64,000 bases of DNA from Thalassotalea hakodatensis (GTDB taxonomy: Bacteria; Pseudomonadota; Gammaproteobacteria; Enterobacterales; Alteromonadaceae), in the NCBI RefSeq assembly GCF_030295995.1, contig NZ_AP027365.1, positions 1,796,066 to 1,860,065 on the forward strand, given 5' to 3'. The position numbers were made by a program, and so were the translations under genes. The notes under the pieces were generated by a model that searched no databases, was not told the DNA's origin, and worked only from the letters and a program-made list of their open reading frames with translations. Numbering within the stretch: position 1 is the stretch's first letter; the number at the start of each line of letters is the position of its first letter. Shown here one piece after another: positions 19,433-28,947 of this stretch.

Positions 19433-22231
19433 ATGTTAATAACTTTTAAAGACTCTTTTCTTTTTCACAAACAATCATTGCGCTTGTTCTGTTCGTCTAT
19501 TTGTTCAATATTTCTATTATATACTGCCAATGTGTCAGCGATAAACCATGCTGAACAGAATAAACCACCTGTTATTATGGGCTACTATTCACAGTGGTCA
19601 GTCTATAGCCCAAACATTCATATTCGAGATCTACCTACACATTTAATGACACACTTTGTCTATAAAAGTGCCGACTTAACCAAAGATGGTGAGGTTATTC
19701 TTGGCGATTCGTATGCTGATATTGAGTTTCTTTACCCAGGGGCTGATAGAAACGATCGATTTCTCGGTAGCTTTGGGCAATTAACAAAGGTAAAAAAACG
19801 TCAACCTGAATTAAAAGCAATAATAAGCATTGGTGGTTGGGGGCGATCTGAGCACTTTTCTTCAATAGCTGCTTCGCCAAATGGAAGAGCTAAGCTAGCA
19901 AAAAGTGCGATACAGTTTATGCAGAAATATCAATTTGATGGAATTGAAATTGACTGGCAGTTTCCGATATATCGCGCTTCTAGCACAGAAATTACTAGTT
20001 ACCGTAAAGAAGATGGTAAACATTTAAATTTATTACTCGCTGAAATTAAACGTCAGTGTGAACAGATGAGCATAGATTGTTGGTTACAAGCGGTATTAGC
20101 ACCTTACTCATTAGAAAATGCATGGGATGCAAGCTTACTCAGTAATAGTGCTGATGTTATTGTAGTTGACGTTACACGGTTACCAGGCGATATAGGGGAA
20201 TTAGCTGAGCCGCAATCAGCACTTTATGCTGCACAAGGTGAACGCTCTGTAGATTCTGTTGTAAGTACTATGGTGGGGTATGGTGTCAAACAAGAAAAAA
20301 TCGTCATTTCAATTGCCTCTTTTGCTGTTGGTTGGGAAGGGGTTCCAGCAAAAAATAATGGCTTTAAACAACCGCATCAAACATTAAGTTGGGGAAGTTG
20401 GGACAGTAAAAGCAGTGGTGCTACAGGGATATACAATCAAAAGAATTTAACGTATTTCTTAGCTACTGGCGAATACCGACATTATTGGGATGATGTGGGC
20501 AAAACAGACTATGTGTATAACCCTAATAAATATGGCGGACATTTTATAACCTATGAAGGCGCTAAAGCTATAGCGGCTAAAGCTGACTACGTAAAAGAAA
20601 ACCACCTGGCCGGTGTGGCAATTATCCAGTTACATCATGGCGATGCCGCATTATTTAATGTTTTTGATCAGTTCCACTTTTTGAAAAGTCGATATTATCA
20701 GTTGATTCAGTTTTGGCATGAAAATCGTAATGCATTGATCGTGTTGTTTCAAATGCTAGCTGTTATTCTTATTGGCTTAGTTATGTTCGTTTATTGGCAA
20801 AATAAAAAAAATAATGAATTATTTCATGAAAAACAACAGTTTAATAGGTTGCAGTATTGGATGCAGAGTATTGAATGGCCTTTACTTAATGTTGTTACAG
20901 TCGCTAAAAGCGCACAAGAAAAAGCACTATTATCTACTGAACAGGTTGAATCCCTTGCTAAATTATCTTCAGAAGTATTACTACCTATTTCTTCTATTAT
21001 TTCGGAAACCAAACTAAATTTTTCAGTTAATCAATCATTTAAAGAAATTGTTAGCCTTCAACAAGTCATTCAAAATGTTGATATTTTGTTAGAAGTCGAA
21101 AGTAATAGGCGATTAACATGGAATAAACAGATAAAAGCCAGACTGCTTGTGAATCCAGACAGGTTTCAGCAATTTCTTTATTACTTATGTGATTATGTGA
21201 TATTACAGAAAAGCACAAACGAAAACATAACACTAGATATTATTGCGCTTGAGCAAACTATACAGCTAAATATTACATTACTCGTAAACACTGATAACAA
21301 TCAAATTAATCATACAAGGTTAAATACGTTATTTCATCAAGCTAAATTATTAGATTTCTCAATGCGTTTGGATAGGGAAAAAGGCTTGTTATCTGTGCTT
21401 ATTAATAATGATGTTATCGTGAATGATGAACAGCATATTGGCTCTTTAGCCTTTACATTTGATCAACACCTTTCGCCCTTATCAACCGATAATTTAGTCG
21501 CTGATAATATTGAAGACGAATCAGCTAGTCATGATGTGATACCTCATGCAAGTTCAACGCATATCGAGGAATATTCAACGTTATTTGCGGCGATAACCTC
21601 CTTTAATATGTCGGCAGCTCCGAGTAAAGATATTTATAAAGGTTTAGAACAAGCGTGTCAGTACTTTATTGACATATTACAACAAGAAGCGAAAGTACGC
21701 GTTTTTCACCACGAACAAGTTGTCAGTAAACTTGGCAAAGAGTCTTTAACCTCTCGGCACGAAATATTGGTTAATTCAGATGACGTTACTGTAGAAGTTA
21801 TTACGCAGGAAAAATTGAGCGAAGCTGAACAACAATTAATACAAGTGTTAGTGTACCAAACATTAATGGTGCAAAAGGCGATTCAATCGTTATTAAAAGA
21901 GCCTTCTATATTAGCAGAACTTTATGAGTTAACACGCTATAAAGATAGAATAAAGTATCTTAAGGCTGAATCAGGTTATACGGGAATTTACATTCAATCA
22001 CTTAAAGAACCCCGTTATATCTCCATGCGATTACGCTCAATCAAGCAGTATTTTGATGATGTCGCCTTAGTGCAAGTGCATCGCTCATATTTAGTGAATC
22101 CCAAAAAAGTGGATAGAATAAATACAGTAGCTAAATTGAAGTTTGAACTTGAAATTGGTTCAGTAAAAATACCGGTAAGCAGAACCTATGTTCCGATGCT
22201 TAAAGAGCATTTTCCTCAGTGGTTTTCATAA
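19433..22231 (+). CDS. Membrane GH18-like sensor fused to a degenerate kinase-like region and LytTR output domain
   Basis: The 932-residue protein has an unusual layout. There is an N-terminal hydrophobic signal/anchor (about 17-36), a periplasmic glycoside hydrolase 18 domain (about 45-408), one membrane helix (about 433-455), a cytoplasmic region of some 380 residues, and a C-terminal LytTR DNA-binding domain (about 836-932). The GH18 motif DxxDxDxE reads D169-G-I-E172-I-D174-W-Q176, so the catalytic Glu is Gln and the second Asp is Glu. SIGGW (132-136) is kept, but the late barrel Trp is lost (GVAIIQL). The cytoplasmic part resembles histidine-kinase helices (NPDRFQQFLYYLCD) without phospho-His or N-box Asn. 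It probably senses chitin sugars and directly regulates the following genes. Ligand and targets are inferred. Confidence 0.88.
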   Translation: MLITFKDSFLFHKQSLRLFCSSICSIFLLYTANVSAINHAEQNKPPVIMGYYSQWSVYSPNIHIRDLPTHLMTHFVYKSADLTKDGEVILGDSYADIEFLYPGADRNDRFLGSFGQLTKVKKRQPELKAIISIGGWGRSEHFSSIAASPNGRAKLAKSAIQFMQKYQFDGIEIDWQFPIYRASSTEITSYRKEDGKHLNLLLAEIKRQCEQMSIDCWLQAVLAPYSLENAWDASLLSNSADVIVVDVTRLPGDIGELAEPQSALYAAQGERSVDSVVSTMVGYGVKQEKIVISIASFAVGWEGVPAKNNGFKQPHQTLSWGSWDSKSSGATGIYNQKNLTYFLATGEYRHYWDDVGKTDYVYNPNKYGGHFITYEGAKAIAAKADYVKENHLAGVAIIQLHHGDAALFNVFDQFHFLKSRYYQLIQFWHENRNALIVLFQMLAVILIGLVMFVYWQNKKNNELFHEKQQFNRLQYWMQSIEWPLLNVVTVAKSAQEKALLSTEQVESLAKLSSEVLLPISSIISETKLNFSVNQSFKEIVSLQQVIQNVDILLEVESNRRLTWNKQIKARLLVNPDRFQQFLYYLCDYVILQKSTNENITLDIIALEQTIQLNITLLVNTDNNQINHTRLNTLFHQAKLLDFSMRLDREKGLLSVLINNDVIVNDEQHIGSLAFTFDQHLSPLSTDNLVADNIEDESASHDVIPHASSTHIEEYSTLFAAITSFNMSAAPSKDIYKGLEQACQYFIDILQQEAKVRVFHHEQVVSKLGKESLTSRHEILVNSDDVTVEVITQEKLSEAEQQLIQVLVYQTLMVQKAIQSLLKEPSILAELYELTRYKDRIKYLKAESGYTGIYIQSLKEPRYISMRLRSIKQYFDDVALVQVHRSYLVNPKKVDRINTVAKLKFELEIGSVKIPVSRTYVPMLKEHFPQWFS

Positions 22232-22430
22232 TACTTATATTCAATTTTACCTCTCCTGTTACCATTATTTTTATTGAATCCTAGTACATTTCATGAATGT
22301 CAAAGCAATAGGAATAAACAAAAAAACCTTATAAAACAATCATTTGTTTTTTGTTTTGTTACATTTCATGATATGAGCCGTTTGTTGATATATCCTTGTG
22401 TCATTGTGCTTGATATAGTCAAAATCAGGG

Positions 22431-22444
22431 TGACAGCGCTGTCA
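22431..22444. promoter_or_regulatory. Perfect 14-bp palindromic operator upstream of the TonB receptor
   Basis: TGACAGCGCTGTCA is a perfect palindrome with the central CG typical of LacI-family operators. It lies 111 bp before the receptor ATG, in the 323-bp gap after the sensor gene. No LacI-type regulator gene is present in the window. LytTR domains normally bind spaced direct repeats, so this site probably belongs to another factor such as a NagR-type protein encoded elsewhere. The rest of the gap is AT-rich with no other clear signal. Confidence 0.6.
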
Positions 22445-22554
22445 AATGTTGTTAATAATATGCAGAAAAACTAAGCAAGTATTGTAACGAGCACGAGTAT
22501 GTTAATAACACCAAAGCGCCCATTAAAAAAACTATAAGCAAATGAGAGTGGAAC

Positions 22555-25500
22555 ATGACTAAAAAATTCAATAAAAACTTATTATCGATAGCCGTTTGTA
22601 GTGCGTTAGCTTACTCGCATTCTGCCATCGCTTATCAAGAAGAAACAGACAGCAAAAAAGCTGAAGATGAAAATGTTGAAGTTATTGAGGTATTGGGAAT
22701 ACGAAAAAGTATTGCTTCAGCTCAAGACCTTAAACGTATGGCTGATACGGTTAAGGATGTTATTACCGCGACAGATATTGGTGCATTGCCAGATAAATCA
22801 GTAACTGAAGCTTTACAACGCGTTCCGGGCGTTACTATTGAACGGTTTGCTGCTTCAGATGATCCTAAGCACTTTGCGGATGAAGGAACAGGCGTGTTAG
22901 TTCGTGGTTTAGATCGCGTACGTAGTGAAATTAATGGCCGAGGCGCGTTTAGTGCAAATCCAAACGGTGGGTTAAGTTATGAAGACTTTCCGGCGGAATT
23001 GCTAGGAGCTGTAGAAGTTGTTAAAAACCAAACCGCTGATCTAATTTCAGGCGGTATTGCAGGTACCGTTAACCTTATTACGCGTAAACCGTTTGACTCT
23101 GATGAGCGTGTGTTTGCTTTTGGCGCTAAAGCAAATTATGGCGATTATCGTGAAGAGGCAACACCTTCATTTAATATGTTACTGTCTGATAGCTGGGAAA
23201 CAAATTCAGGTAAATGGGGCATTTTAGTTGCGGGTTCTAGATCTGAATTTAAAACTAAAGGTGATGGTTTTGGTTTAGGTAATTATCATAGTCGAGGCCC
23301 TGTTCCATTTCATTATGAAAACTGGGGCGAGTTGAGGGGACCAGGTATAGTAGCTGGCTATTGGGACGGTCCTTGTTCGCTTTCAGTGCAGTCTTGGGAC
23401 GGAACTTGTGAACCGTCAAGTCTTTATACCGAAGAAGATGAGGCAAATTATGTTCCTCCATATGAAGGCGGCCCAGTAGAGGGTCAACCAGATGGTGTTA
23501 CTTATTATACGCCAGCAGCGTTGACGATCACAACGGCAGAAAATGAGCGTAAACGCACCGGTTTAACCGCATCAGTGCAGTGGGAAAGCCCAGATGAAAG
23601 AACGTTAGTGACGGTAGAGCATATTTACTCGAAAGCATCGTTAGATTGGCGCGAATATGTGATCTTTAATGGTGAACGTGGCTTCGTATCAGCTGTGCCA
23701 GACGGTATCCAGTGGGGTGCAGGAAGCAATCGTTATCCATTAACGGTTGATGAAAATGGTTATGTAACATCAGGTGTTGGTGATTTAACAACAGGTCAAT
23801 ATCACCATAACTTTTCTTCTCGTTATAACAATACAGAAAGCGAGATTGCAGATACGTCTATTAATGTTAGGTTTAAAGCGACCGATAACTTAACGGTTCA
23901 CTTTGATTACCAAAACGTTGACTCTGAACGCACTGTTGATAATTATCAACTAACGGCTTCAGTTCGTGGTGGTGCTTATACTGATCAATATGCGCCGTTT
24001 TTCTTAGATCTTCGTAATGAAACGCCATCGGTGGAATTTCTCAACAGTGGTATCTCTAACCCACCAGATGTTGAAGGTCCTATAACAAATGATGAAGGCG
24101 ATCTTGAATATACCCATCCAGTATTGAGCTTATACTCAGGTTTACCACAGCTAGAAGTAAATGATGCTGAATCAGACTCCTTTAAACTTGATCTAGAATA
24201 TGTCATTGAAAAGGGCATGTTTACCAAAGTTTATGCTGGCGCGTTTTACTCAGACAAAAATTTAATTGCTCGAAATACGGAATACGAAGGTTGGCAGCCG
24301 TTGAACAAACGGTGGGAAGCGGACGAAGCCTACCTTTCTTCACCACAAGTTGCACCTGAGCTATTTGAACGTGTTGAATTTAAAGATCATTTCCGAGGTC
24401 ATACCGTACAAGGCCCATTCACTAGCTATTTATTCCCAAGGATGAATCTTACCGAAAATTTTGATCAAACATTACGTGATGGTTGCGGTACGTATTTCTC
24501 ACTCGATAATGCGTGGGATCAAAGCGGAGATTGTGCGATTCCGTACGAAGATATGACCGGCAGGGTAGATGGACCTTTTGCTGCGCGCCATATCAGTGAA
24601 ACTAACACACAACGTACAGAGTTTTACTTACGTGCAGATTTCGAAGTTGATTTATCGAATGATATTTATTTGACCGGTAATGTTGGCTTACGTTCAGTTG
24701 ATTATGATCTTGAATCGACAGGTGCCGTTACACTACCTGCACCTGCATCTGTCAGCCAAGAAGGGACTGCTCGACGTCAAGTGTGGGAAGATCTTTACCC
24801 TGAGCTTGTCAGTTTATCTACCGGTGAAGCATTTTTCTCAACGGTAGAACATAACTACTCAACAGTGCTGCCAAGTTTAAACCTAAACTTTGGTATTGGC
24901 GATGATGTGGTTGTGCGATTTGGTGCGTCAAAAGGGATTTACTTCCCGAGTTTAACAGATTCAGTGAACAAAATGTTTGTCAGTTTAAATGCTGAAAGCG
25001 TGCTTCAAGATCCTAATCTAGAAGAAAATGAAGAGACAAACCCTGTTGTTGACTACAAAAACATTGAAATAACAGCTAATGCACGTAACCCGTATTTAGA
25101 TCCTGAAGAATCAGTGAATTTGGATTTAACAGCTGAATGGTACTTTTCAGAAACAGGTTCGTTAACGTTTGGTTTATTTCATAAAAAACTAGACGGTATT
25201 ATTCGAAATAAATCCTTCGCATCAACGGTTGAAGCGAATGGTCAAGACTATACCGTATCAGCTTATGGCCCAAGTAATGAAGGCTCTGGAACGATTCAAG
25301 GTTATGAAGTTTCATATACCCAGTTCTACGATATGCTTCCTGGTGCATGGAAAGGTTTAGGCTTACAGTTGAATTATACCTTTATCGACCAAGATGGACT
25401 TGAAGATCCAAATCAAAACCCATCGGTACAATCACGTTTCTCGAATGGCTCGCTAGAAGCACCTGACGGACGTAATACTTTCCGACAGTTCAGCGATTTA

Positions 25501-25839
25501 CCATTGGTAGGTTACTCTGATCAAAACGTAAATATTGTTGGTATGTATGAATATGAAGGTATCTCAGCACGCTTAGCTTACACATGGCGTTCGGAATATT
25601 TATTGGCACTACGTGAGTCAACTGAATTTGTACCTGTGTATTCAGAAGCTCAAGGCCTCATGGATTTCAGCATTCACTACAACCTTACTGACAACTTTAA
25701 AGTAGGCTTTGAAGTGAGTAATGTACTTGGCGAAGATACCAACACTAAGTATCAACAAAATCAGGAAGGTACCTTAACTAATGCCTTTACTTTTACCACA
25801 GACCGTCGTTATGCGTTAACGCTTAGAGGGAGCTTTTAA
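22555..25839 (+). CDS. TonB-dependent outer-membrane receptor, probably for chitin or GlcNAc oligosaccharides
   Basis: The 1094-residue protein has a signal peptide (residues 1-26, cleaved near AIA-Y), a TonB-box-like stretch EVIEVLGIR, and the plug domain (about 60-190: DVITATDIGALPDKSVTEALQRVPGVTIER, LVRGLDRVRSEING). A large 22-strand barrel follows and ends in the aromatic C-terminal strand YALTLRGSF. It belongs to the long receptor subfamily common in Xanthomonas, Caulobacter and Alteromonadales, which imports carbohydrate fragments with TonB/ExbB/ExbD energy. The substrate is inferred from the two GH18 proteins and the halogenase-like gene around it. A 14-bp palindrome lies upstream and a strong hairpin directly downstream (25860-25891). 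ATG follows GAGAGTGG. Confidence 0.93.
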   Translation: MTKKFNKNLLSIAVCSALAYSHSAIAYQEETDSKKAEDENVEVIEVLGIRKSIASAQDLKRMADTVKDVITATDIGALPDKSVTEALQRVPGVTIERFAASDDPKHFADEGTGVLVRGLDRVRSEINGRGAFSANPNGGLSYEDFPAELLGAVEVVKNQTADLISGGIAGTVNLITRKPFDSDERVFAFGAKANYGDYREEATPSFNMLLSDSWETNSGKWGILVAGSRSEFKTKGDGFGLGNYHSRGPVPFHYENWGELRGPGIVAGYWDGPCSLSVQSWDGTCEPSSLYTEEDEANYVPPYEGGPVEGQPDGVTYYTPAALTITTAENERKRTGLTASVQWESPDERTLVTVEHIYSKASLDWREYVIFNGERGFVSAVPDGIQWGAGSNRYPLTVDENGYVTSGVGDLTTGQYHHNFSSRYNNTESEIADTSINVRFKATDNLTVHFDYQNVDSERTVDNYQLTASVRGGAYTDQYAPFFLDLRNETPSVEFLNSGISNPPDVEGPITNDEGDLEYTHPVLSLYSGLPQLEVNDAESDSFKLDLEYVIEKGMFTKVYAGAFYSDKNLIARNTEYEGWQPLNKRWEADEAYLSSPQVAPELFERVEFKDHFRGHTVQGPFTSYLFPRMNLTENFDQTLRDGCGTYFSLDNAWDQSGDCAIPYEDMTGRVDGPFAARHISETNTQRTEFYLRADFEVDLSNDIYLTGNVGLRSVDYDLESTGAVTLPAPASVSQEGTARRQVWEDLYPELVSLSTGEAFFSTVEHNYSTVLPSLNLNFGIGDDVVVRFGASKGIYFPSLTDSVNKMFVSLNAESVLQDPNLEENEETNPVVDYKNIEITANARNPYLDPEESVNLDLTAEWYFSETGSLTFGLFHKKLDGIIRNKSFASTVEANGQDYTVSAYGPSNEGSGTIQGYEVSYTQFYDMLPGAWKGLGLQLNYTFIDQDGLEDPNQNPSVQSRFSNGSLEAPDGRNTFRQFSDLPLVGYSDQNVNIVGMYEYEGISARLAYTWRSEYLLALRESTEFVPVYSEAQGLMDFSIHYNLTDNFKVGFEVSNVLGEDTNTKYQQNQEGTLTNAFTFTTDRRYALTLRGSF

Positions 25840-25859
25840 CGATAAGTGATTTGATAATA

Positions 25860-25891
25860 GGATGCTACTCAGTACCTACTGAGTAGCATCC
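25860..25891 (+). terminator. Perfect 15-bp hairpin between receptor and halogenase-like gene
   Basis: The 15-base arm GGATGCTACTCAGTA and its exact complement are separated by only CC. The T-run after it is poor (TTATGTC). It may act as a partial terminator or 3' stabiliser, letting the receptor be made in excess over the downstream enzyme. Confidence 0.55.
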
Positions 25892-25948
25892 TTATGTCAA
25901 TTAGTATTAAATATTAACATCTCCATAACGAAATAACGCGGTATTAGC

Positions 25949-27454
25949 ATGCAAAAAGGTATTAATTCAATTTGTATTGTGGGTGGTGGCACGGCAGGCT
26001 GGATGGCTGCATCGCTACTATCTAACCTACTTAAAGGGTGTCAAATTAAGATCACTGTAGTGGAATCACCCGATATTTCAACTATCGGTGTTGGTGAATC
26101 TACCGTTCCTTCTATCATTGACTTTTTAAATGCTAGTCAAATAGATCTGAAAGAATTTATCAAAGCAACCTCTGCGACCTTCAAATTAGGTATTCGTTTT
26201 GATGACTGGTACGCGGTAAATGAGCATTATTTTCATCCATTTGGCCATATAGGAAGGTCTTTAAATGGTTTTGATTTTTATCAGGTTTGGCTTAAGTCTT
26301 TATCAGAAGGGAATAAAGCTTCCTTAATGGACTATTCCGTTAATGCAGAAATGGCAAAGCATAACCGTTTCGTCCTGAAGCCTAAACAGACGAAAGATTG
26401 GGTGATAGCTAACAGTTCGTCAGCTTTACACCTAGACGCATCACAAGTCACTCGTTTTTTAAGAGAACTTTGTCTGCAACGAGGTGTAGAGAGAATAGAA
26501 GCGACTGTTAGCGATGTGGTGCTAAACGAACAAGGCTTTATTGATCAACTGCATACTGATTGTAAAAAACAAATCACCAGTGACTTTTTTATTGATTGTA
26601 CTGGGTTTAAAGCACTGCTTATAGAAAAGGCGTTAGGTATTCCTGTTGAAGAATGGTCAAAATACTTACCTTGTGATCGTGCTGTAACTATCCAAACACA
26701 AACTGACCAGCCTCCTGTACCTTATACCATTGCTAAAGCACAAGCTGCTGGTTGGTCATGGACTATTCCGCTACAACATCGAACGGGTAATGGTTATGTC
26801 TTTTCAAGCAAATATTGCACTGATGAACAAGCAATAAAAACATTGACCAACAATGTGCAAGGTAAAATACTGACTGAGCCTAACGTTATTCCATTTACCA
26901 CAGGTAAAAGAGAAAAAGTATGGCATAAAAACTGTCTTGCATTAGGATTAGCAGGAGGCTTCTTAGAGCCACTAGAGTCAACAGCGATTCATTTAGTATA
27001 TAAAACACTCGTTAATTTTTCTCAGCATTTTCCAGATACTGACTTTGATGAGCAAAACGAGCAAATGTTTAATCAAAAAATGGATCTAGATTATTTAGAA
27101 ATACGAGACTTTATTATTCTGCATTATGCAACTGCCCAGCGTGCTGATACTGACTTTTGGCAGATGTGTCAACAAATGCCAATTCCTGAAAGCCTTAATG
27201 AGACCTTATCTATTTTTAAAAAGCGTGGTGAACTTAAAAGTGTTTATGGGGATTTTTTCACTAAAAATAGTTGGTGCGCCGTTCTAGAAGGCATGCATAT
27301 TCGTCCTAAAAAATATTACCCCTTGATCGATGGATTTGATCCTCAAAAACTCGCCAATATGCTGATGAGAAATGCGCAATTGATTAAAGATACGGTGAGC
27401 ACAATGCCATTGCACAGTGATTTTATTCATCAGCATTGCCGGGCGAATAAATGA
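25949..27454 (+). CDS. Flavin-dependent tryptophan-halogenase-like protein
   Basis: The 501-residue flavoprotein has the FAD motif GGGTAGWMAA (residues 10-19), the halogenase signature GWSWTIP (about 268-274), a conserved lysine in TFKLGIRFDDW that aligns with the catalytic Lys of PrnA, and LEPLESTAIHLV with the Glu-Ser pair. All hallmark residues of flavin halogenases are therefore present. No indole pathway lies nearby. Homologues beside TonB receptors in carbohydrate loci are widespread and their substrate is not known to me. A flavin reductase partner is absent here. It is the second gene after the receptor, behind the 25860 hairpin, and probably shares its regulation. Confidence 0.92.
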   Translation: MQKGINSICIVGGGTAGWMAASLLSNLLKGCQIKITVVESPDISTIGVGESTVPSIIDFLNASQIDLKEFIKATSATFKLGIRFDDWYAVNEHYFHPFGHIGRSLNGFDFYQVWLKSLSEGNKASLMDYSVNAEMAKHNRFVLKPKQTKDWVIANSSSALHLDASQVTRFLRELCLQRGVERIEATVSDVVLNEQGFIDQLHTDCKKQITSDFFIDCTGFKALLIEKALGIPVEEWSKYLPCDRAVTIQTQTDQPPVPYTIAKAQAAGWSWTIPLQHRTGNGYVFSSKYCTDEQAIKTLTNNVQGKILTEPNVIPFTTGKREKVWHKNCLALGLAGGFLEPLESTAIHLVYKTLVNFSQHFPDTDFDEQNEQMFNQKMDLDYLEIRDFIILHYATAQRADTDFWQMCQQMPIPESLNETLSIFKKRGELKSVYGDFFTKNSWCAVLEGMHIRPKKYYPLIDGFDPQKLANMLMRNAQLIKDTVSTMPLHSDFIHQHCRANK

Positions 27455-27653
27455 GTTACAAGAATTTAACAACTTTCTCGGGTAACGCTATTTTATTGGC
27501 TGTCGATGGCATATTTCCATCTGAGAAAATGGCAAGCTTAAATTAATTTTCATCTTAAAAAGAGCTTTATGGTGACTTGATGGGATTCAAGCCGCTTATT
27601 TTGCTTTAAATTGCATCAGAATAACTGATGAGGTAAACAAGGTTTATTGAATT

Positions 27654-28697
27654 ATGTATAAATTTCTAAAAAACATCTTTGTTGTGGTTGGGGTAATGCT
27701 AGCGTTGCCTTTTAGCGCGCATGCAACACCAATGATAATAGGCTATATACCGAGTTACCATGGTATAGAGAATCAACTTGAACGGATAGATTTATCAAAG
27801 GTTACACATTTAACGTTAGCTTTTTTACACCCAAATAAACAAGGGGAGTTCATCGAAAATAATCAACCGAGCTGTATGACTGGACAACATGGTTTTCCTT
27901 TAAGGGTAAGCGAAATTGAGCATTTGCTTGAGAAAGCTCATCGTTCAAATGTCAAAGTTCTTGTATCTATTGGCGGAGCAGCTTATCCATCTTGTGCCGG
28001 GGATTGGCGCACACTCTTATCATCAGAAAATCGCGACAAAACGATAAAGAACGTGTTGGCCTTTGTGCATGAACTAGGATTCGATGGTTTGGATATCGAT
28101 ATTGAAAGTAAAATGTTAACTGACATTGATAACAACGGAGATTTTTTACCTTTCATTAAGTCATTAAAACAAAGCTTGATGGCACATGACAAGTTACTTA
28201 CCGCGGCGACGGGTTCTTACATTGGTGGAATGTTACCAGAATCTACTTTACCTCTTTTTGATTTCGTTTCTGTCATGTCATATGACGCTGTAGGTCCAAC
28301 GTGGGGAAGTGTAGGTGTTGAGCATTCTACATTAGCGAAAGCGGAAGCTGACTTAGCACTATGGCGAAATAAAGGACTCAGTAAAAAGCAATTAATATTA
28401 GGCCTACCTTTTTATGGTTATGGCTTTGGTAAATATAAGAAAAACTATAGCTTCGACGATATTTTTGGTGAGTTTGGGCCTGAAAAAAGCAAGGGCGATC
28501 TAATTGGTAACAATTGTGCTGATTGCGATTACATTACCTTTAATGGCTACCAAACCATCAAAGCAAAAACTGAATTAGCTTTGCAGTTAGGAGCTGGCGT
28601 GATGATTTGGGAACTATCGCAAGACGTGCCAGCTAACTTGGGGTTACTTCATATGATTAATGAAACCATTAAAAAAAATAAAAATGAGAAAAAGTGA
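27654..28697 (+). CDS. Secreted glycoside hydrolase family 18 enzyme (chitinase-like)
   Basis: The 347-residue protein has a signal peptide (about residues 1-24, SAHA-TP) and a single GH18 barrel. The catalytic motif DxxDxDxE is complete: D144-G-L-D147-I-D149-I-E151. SIGG (105-108) and the terminal MIWELSQD strand, with the active-site Trp, are kept. There is no carbohydrate-binding module or chitin-insertion domain, so it should act on soluble chito-oligosaccharides or peptidoglycan-like glycans rather than crystalline chitin. Endo- or exo-action cannot be told. In contrast to the GH18 domain of the upstream sensor this one looks active. It ends at a strong terminator (28743-28775). Confidence 0.92.
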   Translation: MYKFLKNIFVVVGVMLALPFSAHATPMIIGYIPSYHGIENQLERIDLSKVTHLTLAFLHPNKQGEFIENNQPSCMTGQHGFPLRVSEIEHLLEKAHRSNVKVLVSIGGAAYPSCAGDWRTLLSSENRDKTIKNVLAFVHELGFDGLDIDIESKMLTDIDNNGDFLPFIKSLKQSLMAHDKLLTAATGSYIGGMLPESTLPLFDFVSVMSYDAVGPTWGSVGVEHSTLAKAEADLALWRNKGLSKKQLILGLPFYGYGFGKYKKNYSFDDIFGEFGPEKSKGDLIGNNCADCDYITFNGYQTIKAKTELALQLGAGVMIWELSQDVPANLGLLHMINETIKKNKNEKK

Positions 28698-28742
28698 CAC
28701 AGTTCACACGTAGGCAAATTAGACTTTCCCTAATATATGCCA

Positions 28743-28775
28743 CCGTAAATACCTCGGTATTTACGGTTTTTTTTT
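28743..28775 (+). terminator. Intrinsic terminator after the GH18 enzyme gene
   Basis: Stem CCGTAAATAC / GTATTTACGG with a CTCG loop, followed by nine T. It also lies directly behind the displaced AraC 3' fragment and was probably the original shared terminator of the convergent pair. Confidence 0.92.
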
Positions 28776-28787
28776 ATAATATAAACC

Positions 28788-28947
28788 CTAATTTCCTCTA
28801 TATCGTTTAGGTGACATTCCAACAACTTTTTTAAATAACCGTGAAAAATAATAGGGATCACTATATCCTAATGATTCGCCAATCTGCTTGATGGTTTCTG
28901 TCGTATTATCTAGTTGAAAACAGGCTTGTTGCATCTTCATATTGATA
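28788..28947 (-). pseudogene. Displaced 3' fragment of the araC-family gene (direct repeat, left copy)
   Basis: These 160 bases repeat the last 160 bases of the AraC-family gene (30047-30206), from the stop codon inward, with only a few differences (for example around 28807 and 28861). It has no start and encodes only the C-terminal helix-turn-helix end. Upstream of it on the minus strand the sequence changes abruptly to AT-rich DNA. It marks the original position of the gene end, 13 bp from the GH18 terminator. Confidence 0.93.
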
